From Mycobacterium sp. URHB0044 (GTDB taxonomy: Bacteria > Actinomycetota > Actinomycetes > Mycobacteriales > Mycobacteriaceae), in contig NZ_JIAW01000012.1 of NCBI RefSeq assembly GCF_000620625.1, forward strand, positions 124,001 to 188,000: a DNA stretch of 64,000 nt, given 5' to 3'. Position 1 is the stretch's first letter. Each line of letters begins with the position of its first letter. Shown here one piece after another: positions 1 to 8,188 of this stretch. The notes under the pieces were generated by a model. It worked only from the letters and a program-made list of their open reading frames with translations, was not told the origin of the DNA and ran no database searches. Made by a program: the position numbers and the translations under genes.

Positions 1-143
1 GCACCGACCGGATCACCACGCAGAACCTGGTGGTGCACAAGGTCGATGCCGAGAACGGCGTGCTGTTGATCAAGGGCGCCATCCCCGGCCGTACCGGCGG
101 ACTGGTGATGGTCCGCAGTGCCATCAAACGAGGTGAGAAGTAA
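1..143 (+). CDS. rplC: 50S ribosomal protein L3, C-terminal fragment
   Basis: The window opens inside this gene; about 46 C-terminal residues are visible, ending KRGEK and a TAA stop. The segment GAIPGRTGGLVMV is the typical L3 C-terminus. L3 is an early-assembly 50S protein near the peptidyl transferase centre. The stop overlaps the rplD start (TAATG), as expected inside the S10 operon. Confidence 0.95.
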   Translation, partial: TDRITTQNLVVHKVDAENGVLLIKGAIPGRTGGLVMVRSAIKRGEK

Positions 144-799
144 TGGCCGCCAAGAAAATTGACGTTCGTACCCCGGACGGCAAGACCAACGGCAGCGTCG
201 AGCTGCCCGCTGAACTGTTCGACGTGGAGCCCAACATCGCGTTGATGCACCAGGTCGTCACCGCACAGCTGGCCGCCAAGCGTCAGGGCACCCACGCGAC
301 CAAGACGCGCGCTCAGGTCTCCGGCGGCGGCAAGAAGCCGTACCGGCAGAAGGGCACCGGCCGCGCCCGCCAGGGTTCGACCCGCGCACCGCAGTTCACC
401 GGTGGTGGCGTGGTGCACGGCCCGCAGCCGCGCGACTACAGCCAGCGGACCCCGAAGAAGATGATCGCCGCCGCACTGCGCGGGGCGCTTTCGGATCGGG
501 CCCGCAACGACCGGATCCACGCGGTGACCGAGATCGTCGGCGGTCAGACGCCCTCGACCAAGAGCGCCAAGTCGTTCCTCGCGTCGCTGACCGAGCACCG
601 CAAGGTGCTGGTCGTCATCGGCCGCAGCGACGAGGTCAGCACCAAGAGCGTGCGGAATCTGCCTGGCGTGCATGTCATCTCGCCGGATCAGCTCAACACG
701 TACGACGTGCTCGACGCCGACGACCTGGTGTTCAGTGTCGAGGCGCTCGATGCCTACATCAGCTCGAACACCAAAGCTGCTGAGGAGGTTTCGGCCTGA
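143..799 (+). CDS. rplD: 50S ribosomal protein L4
   Basis: 218 residues, usual mycobacterial length. L4 binds 23S rRNA and its long loop lines the exit tunnel; the basic glycine-rich loop is visible around residues 55-90 (SGGGKKPYRQKGTGRARQG). It shares one base with the rplC stop and one with the rplW start, so translation is coupled. In enterobacteria L4 also represses the S10 operon; nothing here shows that it does so in this organism. Confidence 0.97.
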   Translation: MAAKKIDVRTPDGKTNGSVELPAELFDVEPNIALMHQVVTAQLAAKRQGTHATKTRAQVSGGGKKPYRQKGTGRARQGSTRAPQFTGGGVVHGPQPRDYSQRTPKKMIAAALRGALSDRARNDRIHAVTEIVGGQTPSTKSAKSFLASLTEHRKVLVVIGRSDEVSTKSVRNLPGVHVISPDQLNTYDVLDADDLVFSVEALDAYISSNTKAAEEVSA

Positions 800-1101
800 T
801 GGCGAACATCACTGACCCCCGCGACATCATCTTGGCTCCGGTCATCTCGGAGAAGAGCTACGCGCTGATCGAAGACAACGTGTACACGTTCGTCGTTCAC
901 CCCAGCTCGAACAAGACGCAGATCAAGATCGCCATCGAGAAGATCTTCAACGTCAAGGTCGACTCGGTGAACACTGCCAACCGGCAGGGCAAGCGCAAGC
1001 GCACCCGCACCGGCTTCGGACAGCGCAAGAGCACCAAGCGCGCCATCGTCACGCTGGCCGCCGGCAGCAAGCCGATCGACCTGTTCGGAGCACCGGCGTA
1101 G
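799..1101 (+). CDS. rplW: 50S ribosomal protein L23
   Basis: 100 residues. L23 sits at the tunnel exit and is the docking point for trigger factor and SRP. The N-terminus DPRDIILAPVISEKSY and the basic extended loop (NRQGKRKRTRTG) are characteristic. The ATG overlaps the rplD TGA, with a good ribosome binding site (GAGGAGGT, 782-789) inside the end of rplD. Confidence 0.97.
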   Translation: MANITDPRDIILAPVISEKSYALIEDNVYTFVVHPSSNKTQIKIAIEKIFNVKVDSVNTANRQGKRKRTRTGFGQRKSTKRAIVTLAAGSKPIDLFGAPA

Positions 1102-1131
1102 CCGGCGGAAGTACAGAGGACTTAGACAGAC

Positions 1132-1968
1132 ATGGGAATTCGCAAGTACAAGCCGACGACTCCGGGTCGCCGCGGCTCCAGCGTCTCCGACTTCGCCGAG
1201 ATCACTCGGTCGACGCCGGAGAAGTCGCTGGTTCGCCCGCTGCACGGCAAGGGCGGCCGCAACGCGCATGGTCGAATCACCACCCGGCACAAGGGCGGTG
1301 GCCACAAGCGCGCCTACCGGGTGATCGACTTCCGTCGCCACGACAAGGACGGCGTCAACGCCAAGGTCGCGCAGATCGAGTACGACCCCAACCGCACCGC
1401 CAACATCGCGCTGCTGCACTTCGTCGATGGCGAGAAGCGCTACATCATCGCGCCGCAGGGCTTGGTCCAGGGCGCGGTCGTGGAGTCGGGTGCCAACGCC
1501 GACATCAAGCCGGGCAACAACCTGCCGCTGCGCAACATCCCGGCAGGCACCGTGATCCACGCCGTCGAGCTGCGGCCCGGCGGTGGCGCCAAGCTGGCCC
1601 GTTCCGCCGGTGTGAGCATTCAGCTGCTCGGCAAGGAAGGCACCTACGCCTCGCTGCGCATGCCGTCCGGTGAGATCCGTCGCGTCGACGTGCGCTGCCG
1701 CGCCACCGTCGGCGAGGTCGGCAACGCCGAACAGGCCAACATCAACTGGGGCAAGGCCGGCCGCATGCGGTGGAAGGGCAAGCGCCCCACCGTTCGTGGT
1801 GTCGTGATGAACCCGGTCGACCACCCGCATGGTGGTGGTGAGGGCAAGACCTCCGGTGGTCGCCACCCGGTCAGCCCGTGGGGCAAGCCGGAAGGCCGCA
1901 CCCGCAAGCCAAACAAGCCGAGCGACAAGCTCATCGTCCGACGCCGGCGCACCGGCAAGAAGCGCTAG
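1132..1968 (+). CDS. rplB: 50S ribosomal protein L2
   Basis: 278 residues. L2 is a 23S rRNA-binding protein needed for subunit joining and peptidyl transferase activity. The conserved C-terminal segment with VMNPVDHPHGGGEG (about residues 225-240), which carries the universally conserved histidine, is intact. About 30 bases separate it from rplW, with AGAGGAC upstream as a probable ribosome binding site. Confidence 0.97.
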   Translation: MGIRKYKPTTPGRRGSSVSDFAEITRSTPEKSLVRPLHGKGGRNAHGRITTRHKGGGHKRAYRVIDFRRHDKDGVNAKVAQIEYDPNRTANIALLHFVDGEKRYIIAPQGLVQGAVVESGANADIKPGNNLPLRNIPAGTVIHAVELRPGGGAKLARSAGVSIQLLGKEGTYASLRMPSGEIRRVDVRCRATVGEVGNAEQANINWGKAGRMRWKGKRPTVRGVVMNPVDHPHGGGEGKTSGGRHPVSPWGKPEGRTRKPNKPSDKLIVRRRRTGKKR

Positions 1969-1979
1969 GGGAGTAGCCG

Positions 1980-2261
1980 ATGCCACGCAGCCTGAAGAAG
2001 GGCCCGTTCGTCGACGACCATCTGCTCAAGAAGGTCGACGTACAGAACGACAAGAACACGAAGCAGGTCATCAAGACCTGGTCGCGTCGGTCGACCATCA
2101 TCCCCGACTTCATCGGTCACACCTTCGCCGTCCACGACGGTCGCAAGCACGTGCCGGTGTTCGTCACCGAGGCGATGGTTGGACACAAGCTGGGCGAGTT
2201 TGCCCCCACGCGGACGTTCAAGGGTCACATCAAGGATGACCGGAAGAGTAAGAGGCGCTGA
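1980..2261 (+). CDS. rpsS: 30S ribosomal protein S19
   Basis: 93 residues starting MPRSLKKGPFVDDHLL, a textbook S19 N-terminus. S19 lies in the 30S head with S13. A GGGGAG site lies just before the ATG. The stop overlaps the rplV start by one base (TGATG). Confidence 0.97.
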   Translation: MPRSLKKGPFVDDHLLKKVDVQNDKNTKQVIKTWSRRSTIIPDFIGHTFAVHDGRKHVPVFVTEAMVGHKLGEFAPTRTFKGHIKDDRKSKRR

Positions 2262-2779
2262 TGTCGAAGAGCACTGACATCCTCGAATACCCGTCCGCGA
2301 CAGCAGTTGCGCGCTTCACGGGGATCTCGGCGAGCAAGGCACGCCGGGTGATCGACCTGGTGCGCGGCAAGCCCGTGGCCGAGGCCCTCGACATCCTGCG
2401 GTGGGCACCGCAGGACGCGAGCGAGACCGTCGCGAAGGTCATCGCCAGTGCGGCGGCCAACGCGCAGAACAACGACGGGCTCGATCCGTCGACCCTGGTG
2501 GTCGCCACCATCCACGCGGACGAGGGCCCGACCGCCAAGCGCATCCGTCCCCGTGCCCAAGGGCGCGCGTTCCGGATTCGCAAGCGCACCAGCCACATCA
2601 CCGTGATCGTCGAAAGCCGGCCACCGCGGGAAGGCGGCGCCAAGAGCGCGTCCGCCAGCGCAGCCCGCGCGCGCCGCGCCCAGGGCAGCAAGGCCGCCGC
2701 GACCAAGGCGCCGGCCAAGAAGGCCGCTGCCAAGAAGGCGACGACTGAGACCTCTGATTCGAAGGGAGGCTCGGAGTAG
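2261..2779 (+). CDS. rplV: 50S ribosomal protein L22 with Lys/Ala-rich tail
   Basis: 172 residues, much longer than the roughly 110 of E. coli. The globular part with its tunnel-lining beta hairpin ends near residue 125; the rest is a low-complexity Ala/Lys tail with repeated AAKKA-type motifs. Such tails are common on mycobacterial L22. The stop overlaps the rpsC GTG start. Confidence 0.96.
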   Translation: MSKSTDILEYPSATAVARFTGISASKARRVIDLVRGKPVAEALDILRWAPQDASETVAKVIASAAANAQNNDGLDPSTLVVATIHADEGPTAKRIRPRAQGRAFRIRKRTSHITVIVESRPPREGGAKSASASAARARRAQGSKAAATKAPAKKAAAKKATTETSDSKGGSE

Positions 2780-3621
2780 TGGGCCAGAAGATCAATCCCC
2801 ACGGCTTCCGCCTCGGCATCACGACCGACTGGAAGTCCCGGTGGTACGCCGACAAGCAGTACTCGGATTACGTCAAGGAAGACGTCGCGATCCGCCGTCT
2901 GCTCGCAACGGGTCTCGAGCGCGCCGGCATCGCCGACGTGGAGATCGAGAGGACTCGCGACCGAGTCCGTGTCGATATCCACACCGCGCGGCCGGGCATC
3001 GTCATCGGACGCCGCGGCACCGAGGCCGACCGCATCCGGGCCGACCTGGAGAAGCTGACCAAGAAGCAGGTGCAGCTGAACATCCTCGAGGTGAAGAACC
3101 CCGAGTCGGTGGCTCAGCTGGTGGCCCAGGGTGTCGCCGAGCAGCTGTCCAACCGCGTCGCGTTCCGCCGCGCCATGCGCAAGGCGATCCAGTCGGCGAT
3201 GCGCCAGCCCAACGTCAAGGGCATCCGCGTGCAGTGCTCGGGCCGCCTCGGCGGCGCCGAGATGAGCCGCTCGGAGTTCTACCGCGAGGGCCGCGTTCCG
3301 CTGCACACCTTGCGTGCCGACATCGACTACGGCCTGTACGAGGCCAAGACGACGTTCGGCCGCATCGGCGTGAAGGTCTGGATCTACAAGGGCGACATCG
3401 TCGGTGGCAAGCGTGAGCTGACCGCCGCCGCTCCCGCAGGGGCCGACCGTCCGCGTCGCGAGCGTCCGACCGGTGCCACCCGTCCGCGCCGCAGTGGCGC
3501 GTCGGGCACCACCGCGACGAGCACCGAAGCGGGTCGCGCAGCCACCGAGGAAGCGCCCGCAGCTGATACATCGGCAGCCACCACTGAGGCTCCGGCAGCC
3601 GCTGAAACCACGGAGAGCTAG
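2779..3621 (+). CDS. rpsC: 30S ribosomal protein S3
   Basis: 280 residues from a GTG start (GQKINPHGFRLG). S3 shapes the mRNA entry channel; the KH-type domain with GIVIGRRG (about residues 73-80) is clear. Compared with E. coli (233 residues) it has an extra Arg/Ala/Thr-rich C-terminal tail of about 65 residues. The GTG shares one base with the rplV TAG, which fixes the start. Confidence 0.97.
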   Translation: MGQKINPHGFRLGITTDWKSRWYADKQYSDYVKEDVAIRRLLATGLERAGIADVEIERTRDRVRVDIHTARPGIVIGRRGTEADRIRADLEKLTKKQVQLNILEVKNPESVAQLVAQGVAEQLSNRVAFRRAMRKAIQSAMRQPNVKGIRVQCSGRLGGAEMSRSEFYREGRVPLHTLRADIDYGLYEAKTTFGRIGVKVWIYKGDIVGGKRELTAAAPAGADRPRRERPTGATRPRRSGASGTTATSTEAGRAATEEAPAADTSAATTEAPAAAETTES

Positions 3622-3623
3622 TC

Positions 3624-4040
3624 ATGTTGATTCCCCGCAAGGTCAAGCACCGCAAGCAGCATCACCCTCGTCAGCGTGGCATCGCCAGCGGCGGCACGAC
3701 GGTGAGCTTCGGTGACTACGGCATCCAGGCTCTGGAGCACGCCTACATCACCAACCGGCAGATCGAGTCCGCTCGTATCGCCATCAACCGGCACATCAAG
3801 CGTGGCGGCAAGGTCTGGATCAACATCTTCCCCGACCGGCCGCTGACCAAGAAGCCCGCAGAAACCCGCATGGGTTCCGGTAAGGGCAGCCCGGAATGGT
3901 GGATTGCCAACGTAAAGCCCGGCCGCGTGCTCTTCGAGCTGAGCTACCCGGACGAGAAGATCGCCCGCGACGCCCTGACCCGTGCAATTCACAAGTTGCC
4001 GATCAAGGCCCGCATCGTTACCCGAGAGGAGCAGTTCTGA
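3624..4040 (+). CDS. rplP: 50S ribosomal protein L16
   Basis: 138 residues, standard length. L16 organises the A-site region of 23S rRNA. The N-terminus MLIPRKVKHRKQHHPRQRG and the internal KPAETRMGSGKG are diagnostic. The ATG lies two bases after the rpsC stop; its own stop overlaps rpmC. Confidence 0.97.
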   Translation: MLIPRKVKHRKQHHPRQRGIASGGTTVSFGDYGIQALEHAYITNRQIESARIAINRHIKRGGKVWINIFPDRPLTKKPAETRMGSGKGSPEWWIANVKPGRVLFELSYPDEKIARDALTRAIHKLPIKARIVTREEQF

Positions 4041-4273
4041 TGGCAGTGGGAACGTCGCCTGGTGAACTGCGCGAACTGACCGAGGACGAGCTGACCTCCC
4101 GTCTGCGTGAGTCGAAGGAAGAGCTCTTCAACCTTCGCTTCCAGATGGCGACCGGACAGCTGGCCAACAATCGTCGGCTTCGCATTGTGCGTCAGGAAAT
4201 CGCACGCGTGTACACCGTGTTGCGCGAACGTGAGTTGGGTCTGGCATCCGGACCCGTTGGTGAGGATTCGTAA
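4040..4273 (+). CDS. rpmC: 50S ribosomal protein L29
   Basis: 77 residues. The reading frame is open further upstream, but the ATG at 4040 overlaps the rplP TGA, follows a GAGGAG site, and gives the family-typical start (MAVGTSPGELRELTEDEL). L29 is a two-helix protein near the tunnel exit beside L23. The conserved ELFNLRFQMATGQLANNRRL motif is present. Confidence 0.95.
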   Translation: MAVGTSPGELRELTEDELTSRLRESKEELFNLRFQMATGQLANNRRLRIVRQEIARVYTVLRERELGLASGPVGEDS

Positions 4274-4581
4274 TGGCAGACAACAGCACTGAGGCCAAGG
4301 GCCCGAAGCACACGCCACGCACCGAGAAGCCGCGCGGTCGTCGCAAGACCCGCATCGGCTACGTGGTGAGCGACAAGATGCAGAAGACCATCGTGGTCGA
4401 GCTCGAAGAGCGCACGAAGCACCCGCTCTACGGCAAGATCATCCGCACCACCACCAAGGTGAAGGCGCACGACGAGAACGGCATCGCCGGCGTCGGCGAC
4501 CGGGTGTCGCTGATGGAGACCCGGCCGCTGTCCGCGACCAAGCGGTGGCGTCTCGTCGACATCCTCGAGAAGGCCAAGTAA
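4273..4581 (+). CDS. rpsQ: 30S ribosomal protein S17
   Basis: 102 residues, last gene of the S10 operon here. The OB-fold S17 core begins at RKTRIGYVVSDKMQKTIVV; about 25 polar residues precede it, as in other mycobacteria. The ATG overlaps the rpmC TAA. A strong hairpin follows 30 bases downstream, so the operon ends here and rplN has a separate promoter 12 kb away. Confidence 0.97.
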   Translation: MADNSTEAKGPKHTPRTEKPRGRRKTRIGYVVSDKMQKTIVVELEERTKHPLYGKIIRTTTKVKAHDENGIAGVGDRVSLMETRPLSATKRWRLVDILEKAK

Positions 4582-4610
4582 TACAGGCTCGCCCTTTTTG
4601 CGAGCAGACG

Positions 4611-4648
4611 AAGAAGTCCCCCAAAGCCACGGTTTTGGGGGACTTCTT
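4611..4648. terminator. Hairpin terminator after rpsQ
   Basis: A perfect 15-bp inverted repeat (AAGAAGTCCCCCAAA at 4611-4625 against 4634-4648) with an 8-base loop. The left arm is A-rich and the right arm ends in CTTCTT, so it may work in both directions. No long T tract follows, which is usual for mycobacterial terminators. Confidence 0.85.
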
Positions 4649-4694
4649 CGTATCTGCGGTCTGATCCTCACCAATTCGCCTCCGGCAGCGTCAA

Positions 4695-6668
4695 TTGCGG
4701 CTTACGATCGCGATCGTGAGAATCGCGGACAATGGTGTCCGGCAATTAGTCGGTTTCGCCCTGGTGTTGATAGGCCTCTTGCCACTCGTCGTAATGCCCG
4801 TTGCCACAGCGGTTCCCGGCGATGGCGGGCAACTGGCGGACGCTCCGACGTTGAGCCTGACCGCGGTGGGTTCCGACGACGCGTTTGCGTTGTACGGTCT
4901 GCGGGGTATCCAAACGCTGACGATACCGGTGCCGGACGGCTTGACACCATCGTCGTTGAACATGCTCGTCGAACTTCCCGTCGGGGTCCGCGGTGGCAAT
5001 CTGCTTGTGACCCAAGACGATCGGAGCATCTCGCGGACTCCGCTGCCAACGGACTTCCAGGCGCCCCTCAACGTTCCGCTGACCGGTGCCGAAGTGGTGG
5101 ACCATGCCGTAACCGTGCAGTTGCGCAGCTACCTCGATCCACTTGACGGCTACTGCCTCTACGACCCGATCGTCCCGTTGCGACTCAGCAACGCATCGGT
5201 GAGTTTCGCCGGAACCGAAGTGGCGCCTCGTGTCGTCGCCGATTTCCTGCCGCCGGTCTTGAGCGCCCTGACTTTGTTCGTCCCGTCCGCACCGACTCGA
5301 GCGGAGGCCGATGCTGCGGTTCGGATGACGACCGCGGTGGTGGCCCACTACGGCAAGCAGCCGGTCCTCGTCCGCGTCGCGGCGCTGGAGGGCGACGTCA
5401 TCCCGCCGACACCCGCCGGACCGTTCGAACGTCAGGTCGTGATCCGCGAAGGTCCGGACAGCGGTGTCTCGCTGCGCGGCAATGGCGGCGTTCCGGCACT
5501 GCTGATCGGGGGTCCCGCCGGGGACCTGGCCAACCAGACTCGGCTGCTCTCGAGTGACATGTCGCGGCTCGCGCTGGCATCGAAAGCCGTTGCAGGACCG
5601 TTGAAATCCGTGCCCCAGCTAACCCCCGATCAGACCACGTTGCGAGCCTTGGGCCAACCCGGTGTCAACGCGGTCGGACTGGCGCCGCAGGTGGCGCTCG
5701 GTCTGGACCAGACGCGCCTCGGCCGGTCGGCGCGCGACGTCCGTGTTCACCTTCAGGGCTCCTACACTCCGCTACCACCCGGCATCGGTGGCGAGTTGGT
5801 GGCCAGCGTCGGCGGTCAGACGATCGACCATTGGGCAACCGACGCCAGCGGCTCCATCGACCGGTGGGTAGGCGTCCCCGACGGGATGTTGGAGCGCTAC
5901 ACCAATCTGATCGTGGCGCTCAACATCTCCGGCAACACCGGCCGGTGTGGCGAGTTTCAGCCGTTCACGCTGACGATCGACGGTGACAGCGCAGTCACCA
6001 GCGTGGTCGCGAATCCGCCACTACCACAGGGTTTCCAGTCGCTTCCGCAGGCCTTCCTACCGCGGGTTGCTGTCGGGGTCGACGACCATTCATTCGAGGA
6101 TGTCGCGCGGGCCGTGACCATCATGGCCGGGCTGCAACGGTTGGGTGCGCTACCGATCGATACCGCGGTGATGTCCGTCCAAGACGCGGTAGCGGCGAAG
6201 GATCCGGCGGTTCTCGTAGCGGCTACCGGCTGGACTGACCAACGCATCACCCTGCCAGTCGCGAATTCGGCTGCTGGCGAGCTGAAACTGACCGGCACGG
6301 ACGGTGGCGAACCACAGACCGTGACACTCGATCCGGTGATCGAATATGGGTCGTTACAAACGGTTTTCGACGGTCGTCGGACGGTGCTGGTCGCCACGTC
6401 GACCGGAAAGCCGAAGCAGCTCGACGTGCTTCTGGACTGGCTCAACGCCGATTCCCGGCGATGGGCGCGTCTCTCGGGCGACGCCGCGCTGTCCGTTCCC
6501 GACCGCGATCCCTTCACCGTGAGTGCCAGCCCTCCCGTCGCCCAAGAAGACCTGGCGCTGCAGAGTGGATCGCCGTCGCTGTGGTGGATCGCTGCGGCGT
6601 TGGGCGCGGGTCTGCTCGTTGCCGCCGCGCTGCTCGTCGTGCGCCTGCGTCACCGCAGCCAACCATGA
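4695..6668 (+). CDS. BcsB-like exported polysaccharide synthase subunit
   Basis: 657 residues. The layout is an N-terminal signal/anchor helix (LVGFALVLIGLLPLVV), a large exported beta-rich region resembling the repeated carbohydrate-binding/flavodoxin-like units of the cellulose synthase subunit BcsB, and a C-terminal membrane helix (LWWIAAALGAGLLVAAALLVV) ending in a short basic tail. In known systems BcsB docks on the BcsA synthase and guides the glucan outward. It is coupled by ATGA overlap to the next gene, and a BcsA-like GT2 lies two genes on. The start is uncertain: TTG at 4695 or in-frame GTG at 4716, neither with a good ribosome binding site. Family assignment is by overall pattern, without alignment. 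Confidence 0.65.
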   Translation: MRLTIAIVRIADNGVRQLVGFALVLIGLLPLVVMPVATAVPGDGGQLADAPTLSLTAVGSDDAFALYGLRGIQTLTIPVPDGLTPSSLNMLVELPVGVRGGNLLVTQDDRSISRTPLPTDFQAPLNVPLTGAEVVDHAVTVQLRSYLDPLDGYCLYDPIVPLRLSNASVSFAGTEVAPRVVADFLPPVLSALTLFVPSAPTRAEADAAVRMTTAVVAHYGKQPVLVRVAALEGDVIPPTPAGPFERQVVIREGPDSGVSLRGNGGVPALLIGGPAGDLANQTRLLSSDMSRLALASKAVAGPLKSVPQLTPDQTTLRALGQPGVNAVGLAPQVALGLDQTRLGRSARDVRVHLQGSYTPLPPGIGGELVASVGGQTIDHWATDASGSIDRWVGVPDGMLERYTNLIVALNISGNTGRCGEFQPFTLTIDGDSAVTSVVANPPLPQGFQSLPQAFLPRVAVGVDDHSFEDVARAVTIMAGLQRLGALPIDTAVMSVQDAVAAKDPAVLVAATGWTDQRITLPVANSAAGELKLTGTDGGEPQTVTLDPVIEYGSLQTVFDGRRTVLVATSTGKPKQLDVLLDWLNADSRRWARLSGDAALSVPDRDPFTVSASPPVAQEDLALQSGSPSLWWIAAALGAGLLVAAALLVVRLRHRSQP

Positions 6669-8188
6669 CAGCAACGGCCGAGGTGCGGCCCAGCCGCCTT
6701 GCGGCCACCCTGTCGCGTTACTACGAAGTCCATCCCAGCTACCGGTTGATCGTTCGCTGGACGTTGATTGCGGTGCTCACCGCGGTCGCTTTTCGCGAAA
6801 GCTTCTACAGCATCGGGGTGACCGCGCACGTCGACGGCATCGGCGGCTACGTCTGGACGGTGCCGACCGTTGCGATCCTGGTGGCGATCGGAGTGGCCCG
6901 CCACAACCGCACGGAATTGCCGATCCACGATCGTCAGACCGACATCATCGTCGGAACGATGGGCCTCATCCTCGCATTGCTCATCGAGGCCGTCCTCCTG
7001 CCACGGTACGAGCTGTACTTCCACCTGCTCCGGCTCGATCTGCTGGCGATGTGGTTGTTCGTGCTCAGCTGCTGCATCGTGTTGTTCGGCCTGCGTCCGG
7101 TCGCGAGGTTCGCCTGGGTGTGGGCCATGATGTTCATGCTCTTCGCGCTGCCGTACTACCTCATGGTGATCTTCCTGGGCGGCGGAACGTTCGCCGCGGG
7201 CGCCGTCACATTGATGATCGCGGGCGTTGGCACCGGCATCGCGACGGGTCGGACCGTCCGGCGCGGACTGGTGGGTTCGTTGGCCTCCTGGGCCGTCGGA
7301 TTCGCCGTCCTCGGGGCGATCGCCGTCTTCTTCACCGACGCGCCGATGGTCGTCTACCAAGAGGTGCCACCGGTAACGGCCATCGTCGTGGTCGGCCTCG
7401 CGATGTTTCTGGGCTCGCGTCGGGGAATGCCGAAGCGGGTGCTAGACCGCAAGGTCGAACCGCTTGCAGCGAAGCAAGTTTGGGCGGGGGTGCCGCTGGT
7501 GATCGGCGTTGCCATCGTACTTTCCCTCATCCACCTACCGACGCAGGTGACCATCGTCCCGATCGACAGGGCCAGTCCGGGTCAACTGGTCGCCGGCCAA
7601 CCCGTCGCCGCGCCGCCAGGATGGGCGACCGTGAAGCGGCAGAACTATACCGACATGAAGCGGCTGTACGGCGACGGCGCCGTCCTGGTAAGGCAGTGGA
7701 TGACGCCGCTCGCCGGAGATCCCCGATTCGACAAGTTCTCCCGGCCACGAACCGTCGTGGTCGACAGTCTGGTGTCTCATCGTCCATACACCTTCGGGGT
7801 CTACCCCGGCCGGGTCCTGTATGGCCTGACCGGGGCACGGTTCAGTGCGGCGAGGGAGGTCGATCTCGGGATGGGTGTCACGGGACGAATGGTCTCGGTG
7901 ATCGACGACGACTTGTTGGTGACGTGGAATTCCGTCCAGTTCGCGTGGGGGGACAAAGAGATAGCCCAGCGTTTCGCCATCTTCGCCGTCGACAACCACG
8001 ACCCGGGCGCACCGTTTCCCGAACCTTCCGCCGAGCTGGCGCCGGCCGTACGGACGTTGATCACCTTGCTGTTTCGGGGCAACGCCGTGCTGGAAGCGAA
8101 GGACTCGTCGTTCAAGGACGCCGACCTGCTCACCGAGTTCGGACACGCCTTCGTGGCGGCGCAATTCGAAGCCTCGAGGGCGCGATGA
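6665..8188 (+). CDS. Polytopic membrane protein with soluble C-terminal domain, unknown function
   Basis: 507 residues; the ATG overlaps the previous stop as ATGA. Roughly eight to nine hydrophobic helices fill residues 25-290, then a helix near 300 leads into a soluble domain of about 200 residues, probably on the outer face. That domain opens with PPGWATVKRQNYTDMKRLYGD. The layout recalls exosortase/EpsI proteins of exopolysaccharide clusters, but I do not see the exosortase Cys motif, so I do not assign that function. Its position between a BcsB-like and a BcsA-like gene suggests an accessory or export role in the same machine. Confidence 0.6.
   Translation: MTATAEVRPSRLAATLSRYYEVHPSYRLIVRWTLIAVLTAVAFRESFYSIGVTAHVDGIGGYVWTVPTVAILVAIGVARHNRTELPIHDRQTDIIVGTMGLILALLIEAVLLPRYELYFHLLRLDLLAMWLFVLSCCIVLFGLRPVARFAWVWAMMFMLFALPYYLMVIFLGGGTFAAGAVTLMIAGVGTGIATGRTVRRGLVGSLASWAVGFAVLGAIAVFFTDAPMVVYQEVPPVTAIVVVGLAMFLGSRRGMPKRVLDRKVEPLAAKQVWAGVPLVIGVAIVLSLIHLPTQVTIVPIDRASPGQLVAGQPVAAPPGWATVKRQNYTDMKRLYGDGAVLVRQWMTPLAGDPRFDKFSRPRTVVVDSLVSHRPYTFGVYPGRVLYGLTGARFSAAREVDLGMGVTGRMVSVIDDDLLVTWNSVQFAWGDKEIAQRFAIFAVDNHDPGAPFPEPSAELAPAVRTLITLLFRGNAVLEAKDSSFKDADLLTEFGHAFVAAQFEASRAR

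Noticed and set aside
2230..3306. 358-codon minus-strand frame across rplV/rpsC
   Set aside because: Overlaps two certain ribosomal-protein genes and has no plausible domain.
6665..8188. Exosortase identity for the membrane protein
   Set aside because: The overall layout is suggestive, but I do not find the exosortase active-site Cys motif, so I kept it as unknown.
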